This document shows positions 16,941 to 23,950 of a stretch of DNA of 64,000 nt, one piece after another; the stretch's first letter is position 1; every line of letters starts with the position of its first letter. Below the pieces are notes generated by a model, which ran no database searches, was not told where the DNA came from, and was given only the letters and a program-made list of their open reading frames with translations. Where the stretch lies: the NCBI GenBank assembly GCA_963740555.1, contig CAVUES010000003.1:186001-250000 (forward strand). The letters are read 5' to 3'. The translations under genes were made by a program, and so were the position numbers. Source of the stretch: Mayfieldus sp963740555. GTDB lineage: Bacteria; Actinomycetota; Thermoleophilia; Solirubrobacterales; 70-9.

Positions 16941-18272
16941 CTACTCGACGTCACGCGAAACGAGATCTTCATACGTCTCCCGCCTGACCACAACCCTCGC
17001 CTCCCCGTTCGAGCAGAAGATGACCGGCGGCCGCGGCATCCCGTTGTAATTGTTTGCCATCGCGTAGCCGTACGCTCCGGTGACCGGGGTGACGAGGACG
17101 TCGCCCGCCCTCGGTGAGGCCAGCGTCGCGTCGCGGACCAGGATGTCGCCGGACTCGCAATGCATCCCGGCGACAGTCGCCAGGGTGTCGGGGGTCGCGT
17201 CGGCACGGTTGGCGATCAGTGCCTCGTACTGAGCCCCGTACAGCATCGGGCGCAGGTTGTCGGACATCCCACCGTCGACGGCGATGTAGGTGCGCAGGTC
17301 CGGGATCTCCTTCACGGTCCCGACCGAATAGACGGTCAGCCCCGCGTTGCCGACCAGCGAGCGGCCCGGCTCGATCAGAAGCCGCGGCTGATGCTCGAAG
17401 ACCTCGGCGACCCCGCGCACCTTGACGTCGACGTAGGCGTCGATGGACGGCGGCTCGTCCTCGCTGGTGTAGGCGATCCCGAGCCCGCCGCCGACGTTCA
17501 GCAACCGGCACCAGTCGCCGGCAAGCTCGCCGAGCGCACGGATCGCCAGCGTGTATGGCTCCAGTTCGAAGATCTGCGAGCCGATATGGGCGTGCAGGCC
17601 GACCAGGTTGAGCTTCTGCGAGCCGAGCACCCGCTCGATCGCCCGCGCCGCGAGGCCGTCCTCGAGTCCGAAGCCGAACTTCGAGTCCAGCTGGCCCGTC
17701 TGGACGAAGTCGTGGGTCGAGGGCCGGATCCCCGGGGTGACCCGGATCAGCACGTCCTGGCGCGATTTGAGCACCGACTCGCAGCGCTCGATCTCGTCGA
17801 AGGAATCGAGGATCAGGTGGCCGACCCCGGCCTCCGCCGCCATCCGGATCTCCGGGGCGGTCTTGTTGTTGCCGTGCATGTAGATCCGGGCGGGGTCATA
17901 ACCGGCCCGCAGCGCCATGTACAGCTCGCCGCCCGAGGCGACGTCCACCGACAGCCCCGCCTCGGCGAAGAGCCTGTAGACGGCGGTCACCGGCAGCGCC
18001 TTGCTCGCGTAGAGCACCTCGAAGTCGTCGCTGCGAGCGCGGAAAGCGTCGAGATACGCGCGGGCGCGCATGCGAATGTCGTCCTCCGCATAGATGTAGG
18101 CCGGGGTGCCGAACTCGGCCGCGAGCTCGACCACGTCGCAGCCTCCGACCTCGAGGTGGCCGTGGTCGTTGATGCGGCTGCCGATCGGATAGACGGCGGA
18201 TCCTTCGATCGAATCGGCGGCGGCGCTCGCCTCGCCTGACTCAGACATCGTTCTGGGTTCGCTGGCGCTCAT
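16941..18272 (-). CDS. lysA: Diaminopimelate decarboxylase
   Basis: A 443-aa fold-type III PLP enzyme, the last step of lysine synthesis from meso-diaminopimelate. The PLP lysine is in YASKALPV (about residue 90). HGNNKTAPEI, LLNVGGGLG, HAHIGSQIF and LLIEPGRSLVGNAG are family motifs, and the substrate-side Cys is in GMHCESGD. Two starts are possible (ATG 18272 or 18248); the first is used here because it is closer to the putative CACAAT -10 box at 18284-18289 on the minus strand. Divergent from an alpha/beta hydrolase gene with a 40-bp gap. Likely co-transcribed with hom and thrC. Confidence 0.94.
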   Translation of the reverse strand: MSASEPRTMSESGEASAAADSIEGSAVYPIGSRINDHGHLEVGGCDVVELAAEFGTPAYIYAEDDIRMRARAYLDAFRARSDDFEVLYASKALPVTAVYRLFAEAGLSVDVASGGELYMALRAGYDPARIYMHGNNKTAPEIRMAAEAGVGHLILDSFDEIERCESVLKSRQDVLIRVTPGIRPSTHDFVQTGQLDSKFGFGLEDGLAARAIERVLGSQKLNLVGLHAHIGSQIFELEPYTLAIRALGELAGDWCRLLNVGGGLGIAYTSEDEPPSIDAYVDVKVRGVAEVFEHQPRLLIEPGRSLVGNAGLTVYSVGTVKEIPDLRTYIAVDGGMSDNLRPMLYGAQYEALIANRADATPDTLATVAGMHCESGDILVRDATLASPRAGDVLVTPVTGAYGYAMANNYNGMPRPPVIFCSNGEARVVVRRETYEDLVSRDVE

Positions 18273-18312
18273 CGGGAATCGGGATTGTGACGGTTTGCGG
18301 GAGGATTTAGGA

Positions 18313-19020
18313 ATGGCGCGACCCACCCCGGCCCAGGCAGCCGAGCATGACTTCCACGACGGCCTCGCCTACCAGCTCTGGCTTCCCGAATCGGAGCCAC
18401 CCTGGCCCGGAATCGTCGTCCTGCACGGCGCCGGATCGCGGAAGGAGAACCATGGCGACTTCGCCCGCCTTGCGGCCGACCTCGGCTGGGCGGTGATCAC
18501 CTACGACCAGCGCGGCCACGGCGAGTCGCTGGGAGAGATGTCGCCGGCGGCGATCGCCGACGCCACCTCGATGGCGCGCCTGGTCGGCGAGCAGGACGGT
18601 GTCGATCCCGAGCGGGTCTGTGCGCGCGGCTCGAGCATGGGCGGGTTCGTCGCTATCCATGCGGCGGCGGTGAGCGACGCGGTTGCGGGAGTGATCGCCG
18701 TCTGCCCAGCGGGGGAGCGGATGCTGCTCGAGAGCCTGCGCAACGACCCGCTCGAGATGCGGGCCGATCGCGCCGCGCTACAGCCTTGGCTGGAGGAACA
18801 CGACCTGAGGGAGGCGGTGGCGCTGATGGGAGACAAGCCGCTGATCCTCCTGCACGCCAAAGGGGACGACGAGGTCCCCGCCGACTGGTCGCAGGAGCTC
18901 TTCGAGCGCGCGGCCGAGCCGCGCAAGCTGATCCTCGTGCCCGGCGGGCACCACCGCTCGGTGCAGCACGACCCCGAGCTTCAGGGGGTCGCCCTGCGCT
19001 GGCTCGGTCGCAGCCTCTAG
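18313..19020 (+). CDS. Alpha/beta hydrolase (dienelactone hydrolase/peptidase-like)
   Basis: A 235-aa cytoplasmic alpha/beta hydrolase. GIVVLHGAGSRKENH supplies the oxyanion region, ARGSSMGGFVA the nucleophile Ser, HAKGDDEVP the acid and GGHHRS the His. The substrate is not evident. The ATG at 18313 is preceded by GGAGG with an 8-base spacer, which is better than the TTG at 18295. The stop overlaps that of the convergent gene by 4 bp (CTAG, 19017-19020). Confidence 0.85.
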   Translation: MARPTPAQAAEHDFHDGLAYQLWLPESEPPWPGIVVLHGAGSRKENHGDFARLAADLGWAVITYDQRGHGESLGEMSPAAIADATSMARLVGEQDGVDPERVCARGSSMGGFVAIHAAAVSDAVAGVIAVCPAGERMLLESLRNDPLEMRADRAALQPWLEEHDLREAVALMGDKPLILLHAKGDDEVPADWSQELFERAAEPRKLILVPGGHHRSVQHDPELQGVALRWLGRSL

Positions 19021-19808
19021 CCGCCGCCGAGCGCGGGGAGACGGATCCCGCCGCCCCTGGTACCGGCGGAACCACCGGCGGCGTTCGAGCCACCGGCGAC
19101 CTGAAGAGTTCCGCCAACGGTGCTGGCCGCCTGCCCGACGATCGAGCTCGGACCGAGCAGGGTGTTGGAAGCGCCCTGCACGGCCTGGGTCACGCCGGCG
19201 TTGGATTGCCGACCACCGCTGCCGTTGTTGAGGCTGCCGACCGTGTTGTTGACGGTGTTGTTCACCGTCGCGGGCAGCTGGGAGACAGTGTTGCCGACCC
19301 CCTGGACCGCAGGCCCAACCGGCCCTGCGGGCCCGACCGGCCCCGTAAGGCCGGTTCCCGGCGCGGGGTCGACCGGCCCCAAGCCGATGCCACCGCCGCC
19401 CGGTTCGCCACCGCCGGAGCCGCCGCCTCCGATCGCGCCCGGCGACACGGTCGCGCCCGGCGAGCCGGTCGCGGGGTTCGATCCCCGGCCGCCGCCGGAA
19501 GCGTTCTCACCGGACTGATCGGTGATCGCCTTGTCCGATCCGGACCCATCGTTGTTGGCCGCCGACCGCGAGCTCGGATGGGCCGCCCTGCCGGTGGCTT
19601 CGCCGGCTGCCGGCGAAGCCTGGCCTTCGGCAGAGCTCGACGAAGAAGCCGAGGGCCCGATCGAATTCGCCGCTCCGACCAGGTCCGACAACGGAAAACC
19701 CTGCACCGAGGAGAGAACCGTGAAGAGCACGAATGCGGCGACCGCCGCCGCGTTCAGCACCGCCGCCGAGACTGCCGCCGCGAAGTAGTTCTGGGACTGC
19801 CTGACCAC
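19017..19808 (-). CDS. Exported low-complexity Gly/Ser/Pro/Asn-rich protein
   Basis: A 263-aa protein. Residues about 9-32 form one hydrophobic helix (signal anchor). The rest is low-complexity: a Ser/Ala-rich region, a Gly-rich region, a collagen-like (GPV/GPA) stretch near 150-170, and a C-terminal region with regularly spaced Asn, Thr and Val (VNNTVNNTVGSL). No domain is recognised. It may be a cell-surface or wall-associated protein. The GTG at 19808 is supported by a TATAAA box 8 nt upstream with no ribosome site. Confidence 0.65.
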   Translation of the reverse strand: MVRQSQNYFAAAVSAAVLNAAAVAAFVLFTVLSSVQGFPLSDLVGAANSIGPSASSSSSAEGQASPAAGEATGRAAHPSSRSAANNDGSGSDKAITDQSGENASGGGRGSNPATGSPGATVSPGAIGGGGSGGGEPGGGGIGLGPVDPAPGTGLTGPVGPAGPVGPAVQGVGNTVSQLPATVNNTVNNTVGSLNNGSGGRQSNAGVTQAVQGASNTLLGPSSIVGQAASTVGGTLQVAGGSNAAGGSAGTRGGGIRLPALGGG

Positions 19809-19816
19809 GCCACGAG

Positions 19817-19871
19817 TTTATACCCGGAAATGGGTATTGCAAGCCTTCTTCACCCCCCAAATACAGGTATT
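19817..19871 (-). promoter_or_regulatory. Promoter with two inverted repeats, upstream of the low-complexity protein
   Basis: TATAAA (19817-19822, minus strand) is a good -10 box 8 nt before the GTG. It overlaps the inverted repeat ATACCC-N6-GGGTAT (19820-19837). A second one, AATAC-AG-GTATT, lies at 19860-19871. Both contain the half-site AATAC or ATACC, so a repressor binding both and covering the -10 region is plausible. Confidence 0.45.
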
Positions 19872-19920
19872 AACTGACCGCTCGTAAAGTAACGAAGCGC
19901 CGCGGAGCACAGCGTTTGAC

Positions 19921-21120
19921 CTACAGGTAGCCCATCGGATCGACGGCCTGGCCGTTGATCCGCACCTCGAAGTGCACGTGGGGGCCGAAACAGTGACCGG
20001 TGCAGTCGCTGTAGCCGATCACCTGGCCCTGGCTGACCTGCTGGCCGGCGGAGACTGCGAACGCCTCCTGGTGCCCGTAGCAGGTCGACAGCCCACCGCC
20101 GTGGTCGATGCAGGTGTAGTTGCCGTAGCCGCCGGTCCAGGCGGCGATCGCCACCGTGCCCGAGGCCGCGGCCCGGATCGGGGTGCCGGTGGGAACCGCG
20201 ATGTCGACTCCTTCGTGAAATTCGGCGCCGCCAAAGCGCCAGCCGAACCCGGAGACGATCGGCCCGTTGACCGGCCAGATGATGCCGCTCGAGCCGCCCC
20301 TGACCGGCCCCGCGGCCAACGCGTTGCCCGGCGCGAGCTGCGCCGCGATCTTCGCCTGCAGGTCGGAGACGCTGCCGTCCAGCTCCTGCTCTTTGGCCTT
20401 GATCTGGGCCAGGGCGTCCTCGCGCTTGCCCCGGGCCCGCACCAGCTTCGACTGCTGGGCCTCGATCGACGATCGTGTTTGGACCAGCTCCTGCTTGTGG
20501 GCCGCGATCGCGTCGCGGGCCGCCTGGATCCGGTCCTTGACCGTGCGCAGCCGATCGACGATCGCCCTGGTCTGGTTGCGCAGATCGCGCACCCGGCTGA
20601 TCAGCAGTTGGTCCTGGTTTTGGAGCCGGTTCATGTACTCGGTGCGGGTGACGAGATCGGTCCACCCCTTCGAGTTGAGCAGCACGGTGATCACGTCGGG
20701 TTGGCCCGACTCGTAGATCGTGACGAGCCGCTGCCGCAGTCCGACCAGGGCGCGCTTCAGATGCCCGCGAAGGACCAGCAGATGCGCCTTCTCCCGGTTC
20801 AGCTCCGCCATCGCGCGGTCCAGCTGCGCCTGCTTGCCTTCGAGCTTGCGCTCTACGGCCGCCTCGCGGTTGCGCAACGCCGCGACCTGCCCCTCGAGGC
20901 TGCCGATCCGATCGCTGTAGCGCGAGATCGTCGTCGTCAGCACGCCCTTGTGCTGAAGAACCTTGTCGAGCTGGTGCTGCTTGGCGTCGAGCTTCGATTG
21001 CAGGCTGGCCGGCGCGCTTCCGGCACGCAGCCCGAGCACCAGGACGGCGACCAGCATGGCCAGCGCCAGCAGCGCTGCCCACAGGCGAATTTTTCGCTGT
21101 GGACCGAGGGCGATCCGCAT
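19921..21120 (-). CDS. M23-family peptidoglycan endopeptidase with coiled-coil region (EnvC/RipA-like layout)
   Basis: A 399-aa exported protein. An N-terminal transmembrane helix or signal anchor (about 12-32) is followed by two long coiled-coil stretches (about 40-260) and a C-terminal LytM/M23 domain. The zinc ligands are in FHEGVDI (HxxxD) and HVHFEV (HxH). This layout is that of division-associated hydrolases or activators of EnvC type, acting on peptide cross-bridges outside the membrane. The ATG at 21120 has GGAG upstream; a GTG at 21153 has none. Confidence 0.9.
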   Translation of the reverse strand: MRIALGPQRKIRLWAALLALAMLVAVLVLGLRAGSAPASLQSKLDAKQHQLDKVLQHKGVLTTTISRYSDRIGSLEGQVAALRNREAAVERKLEGKQAQLDRAMAELNREKAHLLVLRGHLKRALVGLRQRLVTIYESGQPDVITVLLNSKGWTDLVTRTEYMNRLQNQDQLLISRVRDLRNQTRAIVDRLRTVKDRIQAARDAIAAHKQELVQTRSSIEAQQSKLVRARGKREDALAQIKAKEQELDGSVSDLQAKIAAQLAPGNALAAGPVRGGSSGIIWPVNGPIVSGFGWRFGGAEFHEGVDIAVPTGTPIRAAASGTVAIAAWTGGYGNYTCIDHGGGLSTCYGHQEAFAVSAGQQVSQGQVIGYSDCTGHCFGPHVHFEVRINGQAVDPMGYL

Positions 21121-21246
21121 CCGAGCTCCAGGGCCTCCGCCAATCGAGGGCACCGGCCTGGGGAAGACGCGAGGCTAGCTGACCGTTTTCGGCCCCCAGG
21201 CGGTTAGCGGACCGCCTGCAACCCGCCTTGCGACCCAGGCACGGAT

Positions 21247-22182
21247 TCAGGCCCCGCCGGCTGCCGGGCGATCCTCGATCTTCAGCAGCTTTTCCGGCTG
21301 GTGCTCGACCTGAAGGGTCGAGTGATGGATCCCGTAGTCACGCTCGAGCAGGTCGGCGAGCGAAAGGCGGATCCGGTGACAATCGGCCTCGCCCTCCACG
21401 GTGACGTGCGCGGAGAGAGATGGGAAGTCCGAGGTCACCTCCCACAGGTGCAGGTCGTGGACCTCGACGACACCGGTCTGAGCCGCCAAGGTTCGCCCGA
21501 TCGTCTGCGGGTCGAGTCCCTTTGGCGAGGCCTCGAGGAAGACGCGCCCGGAATCGCGCAGCAAGCCATAGGACGAACGCAGCATCAACGCAGCGACGAA
21601 TACGGAAGCGATCGGGTCGGCGCGTTGGAAGTCGCTGAGCAGGATCACCCCTGCGGCGATCGCGGTGCCGATGAAGGCGAACAGGTCGGTGAGCAGGTGC
21701 TGAAAGCTGCCCTCGATATTGAGGCTCTTCCGGTTTGCTCGGGCCAGTGTCGAAGTCGCGAGCATGTTGATCGCTATGCCGGCCAGGGCGACGATCAGCA
21801 CCAGGCCCGCCTCGACCTCGGGCGGGGCGATCAAGCGTCGAATCGCCTCCAGCAGTATCAGCCCGGCGAGCACCAGCAGGGTGATGCCGTTCACCTGCGC
21901 CGAAAGGATCTCGGTCCGCTTGAGGCCGAAGGTCATCACTCCGGCGGCCGGGCGCCGCGCCAGGCGCAGAGCCACCAGCGACATGCCGATCGCCGCCGCG
22001 TCGGTGAGCATGTGCCCGGCATCGGAAAGCAACGCCAGAGAGTCGGCAACGATCCCGGCCGCCACCTCCGCGACCATCAGACCGACGATCAGCGCCAGCG
22101 CGATGATCAGCTTGCCCTGGTCCGCGTTCGGCGAGACCCCGTGACCCGGCCCGAGTCCTTCGTGGGCGTGCCTCGATGCCAT
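21247..22182 (-). CDS. Cation diffusion facilitator (CDF) metal exporter
   Basis: A 311-aa CDF protein, probably a Zn2+/H+ (or Cd/Co) antiporter in the cytoplasmic membrane. Six transmembrane helices are visible up to about residue 205. The tetrahedral metal site is given by SDAGHMLTD on TM2 and HLLTDLFAF on TM5 (HxxxD on both). A cytoplasmic ferredoxin-like domain follows. An N-terminal HAHEGLGPGH stretch is weakly His-rich. The frame is open to 22296, but the ATG at 22182 is decided by a TATCCT box six bases upstream and by family length. Confidence 0.93.
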   Translation of the reverse strand: MASRHAHEGLGPGHGVSPNADQGKLIIALALIVGLMVAEVAAGIVADSLALLSDAGHMLTDAAAIGMSLVALRLARRPAAGVMTFGLKRTEILSAQVNGITLLVLAGLILLEAIRRLIAPPEVEAGLVLIVALAGIAINMLATSTLARANRKSLNIEGSFQHLLTDLFAFIGTAIAAGVILLSDFQRADPIASVFVAALMLRSSYGLLRDSGRVFLEASPKGLDPQTIGRTLAAQTGVVEVHDLHLWEVTSDFPSLSAHVTVEGEADCHRIRLSLADLLERDYGIHHSTLQVEHQPEKLLKIEDRPAAGGA

Positions 22183-22188
22183 GGGTCC

Positions 22189-22198
22189 AGGATAGGGT
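22189..22198. promoter_or_regulatory. Overlapping divergent -10 boxes between the CDF and small-protein genes
   Basis: The ten bases AGGATAGGGT carry TATCCT on the minus strand (22194-22189), six bases before the CDF ATG, and TAGGGT on the plus strand (22193-22198), twelve bases before the GTG at 22211. The two boxes share the TA pair, so polymerase can bind in only one direction at a time. Confidence 0.5.
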
Positions 22199-22210
22199 TG
22201 CCGCCGGCCC

Positions 22211-22456
22211 GTGAGTGAAGCCGAACACCCCGATCTGCTCGACCCCTCGCACGAGGTCACGGTCGAGGACGTGCGAGCTCTGACCGGCGCCGTCACCCCC
22301 CACTTCGCGCTTCAGGTGCGCAACCGGGTGCGGCGGCTGATCGAGCCGCTTCCCCACGGCCATCCGGCCAGGATCGTGGGCGAGCGGGAGATCTCCAGGC
22401 TCGAAGAGCTGGCCAGGCACAGCGGCGAGCCGCGCGGCCCCGGGCCGCCGAGCTGA
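22211..22456 (+). CDS. 81-aa conserved-looking small protein, function unknown
   Basis: An 81-aa soluble protein, mostly helical and charged, with no recognised motif. Its core VTVEDVRALTGAVTPHFALQ resembles a short helical DNA- or RNA-binding-like segment, but this is not enough for a call. The stop codon overlaps the start of the methyltransferase gene by one base (TGATG at 22454-22458), so the two are translationally coupled. The divergent neighbour is the CDF exporter. Confidence 0.6.
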   Translation: MSEAEHPDLLDPSHEVTVEDVRALTGAVTPHFALQVRNRVRRLIEPLPHGHPARIVGEREISRLEELARHSGEPRGPGPPS

Positions 22457-23229
22457 TGCAGCGGGTCCTACCCCTGCTCGAGCCGGACGCGCGCGAGCGT
22501 GCCGAGCAGCTCTCCGAAGACGCGCCGTACCTCGACCTGATTGAGGGGGAACTCGACTCCACCGGTGCCACCCAGGACCTTATGCGGACTTCCTTCGTAC
22601 CGCAGATCTACGAGCGCTACTGGCGGCCGGCCCTCGGTCGGGTGGCAAAGGGGGTCCGCGGCCCGGGCATGGCGGAAGAAATCCGCATCGCGCGGCTGCT
22701 GCTCGGCCTCGCGCCCGGCGACCGCGTGCTCGACATCGCCTGTGGGCCTGGCAACTTCTCGCGCGCCTTCGCGGCCACGGTAGGCGAATCGGGATTGGTG
22801 GTCGGGCTCGACGCGTCGCGCACGATGCTCGAGCGCGGTGCCGCCGACCTGCGCCGATCTGGCCGAACGAATCTGAGCTTGATCAGGGGCGACGCGGAGG
22901 CCCTGCCATTCGTCGACGACAGCTTCGACGGTGTCTGCTGCTTTGCCGCGCTTCACCTGTTCGCCGACCCGTTCGCCGGCCTTGACGAGATGGCGCGGGT
23001 ACTCGCCCCGGGCGGGCGGATCGCCCTGATGACATCGGTGCAACGCCAGCTCGTTCCACGCGGGCCGCTGAAGCCGGTGACCGAGCGGTTGAGCGGGATG
23101 CGGGTCTTCGGCCAGCAGGAGATCGTCGACTCCCTGCGCGATCGCCGCTTCGAGGACCTGCATCAGCGGCTCAGCGGCCTGGTGCAGTTCGTCGGCGGAC
23201 GACTTTCGCCCGGCGCCGCGGACGCATAG
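22456..23229 (+). CDS. Class I SAM-dependent methyltransferase
   Basis: A 257-aa enzyme. The SAM motif I VLDIACGPGNFSRAF is at about residues 91-105, the acidic loop VVGLDAS follows, then GDAEALPFVDDSFDGV (motif II/post I) and LAPGGRIAL. This is the UbiE/type-11 methyltransferase pattern. An N-terminal extension of about 70 residues (FVPQIYERYWRPALGR) may hold the substrate. The substrate is unknown: a quinone, lipid or small molecule is possible. Coupled to the upstream 81-aa gene, and followed by an MBL-fold gene after 9 bp. Confidence 0.86.
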   Translation: MQRVLPLLEPDARERAEQLSEDAPYLDLIEGELDSTGATQDLMRTSFVPQIYERYWRPALGRVAKGVRGPGMAEEIRIARLLLGLAPGDRVLDIACGPGNFSRAFAATVGESGLVVGLDASRTMLERGAADLRRSGRTNLSLIRGDAEALPFVDDSFDGVCCFAALHLFADPFAGLDEMARVLAPGGRIALMTSVQRQLVPRGPLKPVTERLSGMRVFGQQEIVDSLRDRRFEDLHQRLSGLVQFVGGRLSPGAADA

Positions 23230-23232
23230 GAT
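23227..23232 (+). promoter_or_regulatory. -10 box, leaderless start of MBL-fold gene
   Basis: TAGGAT, six bases, then GTG at 23239. The box includes the stop codon (TAG) of the methyltransferase gene, so the MBL gene can be transcribed on its own. Confidence 0.5.
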
Positions 23233-23238
23233 CGCCCC

Positions 23239-23910
23239 GTGAAGGAGCTTGCCCCCGGCGTCTGGCGGATCAAGGAGTTCCCGGGCCCGACGATCAACGT
23301 CTACCTCGTCGACGACGTGCTGATCGACGCCGGGCGGACCTGGGACCGGCGCCGCATCTTCAGCGACATCGAGGGCCGCGACCTCTCGCTGCTCGCCCTG
23401 ACCCACGTCCACCCCGACCATCAGGGTGTCGCCAAGGACGTCTGCGAGGCGCGCGAGATACCGCTCGCCTGCCACGCCGACGACGTCGACGCGATGGAGG
23501 GCCGCCGACCGGTCCAGGAGGCATCGGCCGACAATCCGATCAACCGCTTCATCGCCCGCATCTGGCAGGGACCGCCCTACAAGGTCGAGCGGGTGCTCAA
23601 CGAGGGCGACGTGGTGGCCGGCTGCCGAGTCGTGCACGCGCCGGGCCACGCTCGCGGCGAGGTGATCTTCTTCCGCGAGTCCGACCGGGTTGCGATCTGT
23701 GGCGACGTGATCCGCAACATGAGCTATGCGACGGCATTGCCCGGGATCAAGGAGCCGCCGCCGCTCTTCACCTACGACATGGCCGAGAACCGTCGCTCGA
23801 TCCGCAAGCTCGCCGATTTGAACCCGTCGCTGATCCTCGCCGGCCACGGCCCCGCTGTGACGGACATGTCGAAGTTCGAACGCTTCGTCGAGAAGTTGCC
23901 GGCCGACTGA
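23239..23910 (+). CDS. MBL-fold metallo-hydrolase (glyoxalase II-like)
   Basis: A 223-aa metallo-beta-lactamase-fold enzyme. The binuclear metal motif THVHPDHQG gives His56, His58, Asp60 and His61; HAPGHARGEV and a late GHG triplet supply the other ligands. A glyoxalase II-like thioester or lactone hydrolase role is usual for this subfamily; the substrate is unknown. It follows the methyltransferase by 9 bp but has its own -10 box. Confidence 0.87.
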   Translation: MKELAPGVWRIKEFPGPTINVYLVDDVLIDAGRTWDRRRIFSDIEGRDLSLLALTHVHPDHQGVAKDVCEAREIPLACHADDVDAMEGRRPVQEASADNPINRFIARIWQGPPYKVERVLNEGDVVAGCRVVHAPGHARGEVIFFRESDRVAICGDVIRNMSYATALPGIKEPPPLFTYDMAENRRSIRKLADLNPSLILAGHGPAVTDMSKFERFVEKLPAD

Positions 23911-23943
23911 CCGGCGCCGCCAGGGGCGGGCGACGCCGGTCAG
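23907..23943. terminator. Bidirectional hairpin between convergent MBL and MMPL genes
   Basis: A perfect 10-bp stem, CTGACCGGCG (23907-23916) with CGCCGGTCAG (23934-23943), plus an inner CCGCC/GGCGG pair. It starts within the MBL stop codon and ends 7 bp before the MMPL stop. No T-tract is present. Confidence 0.65.
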
Positions 23944-23950
23944 CCTGGCG

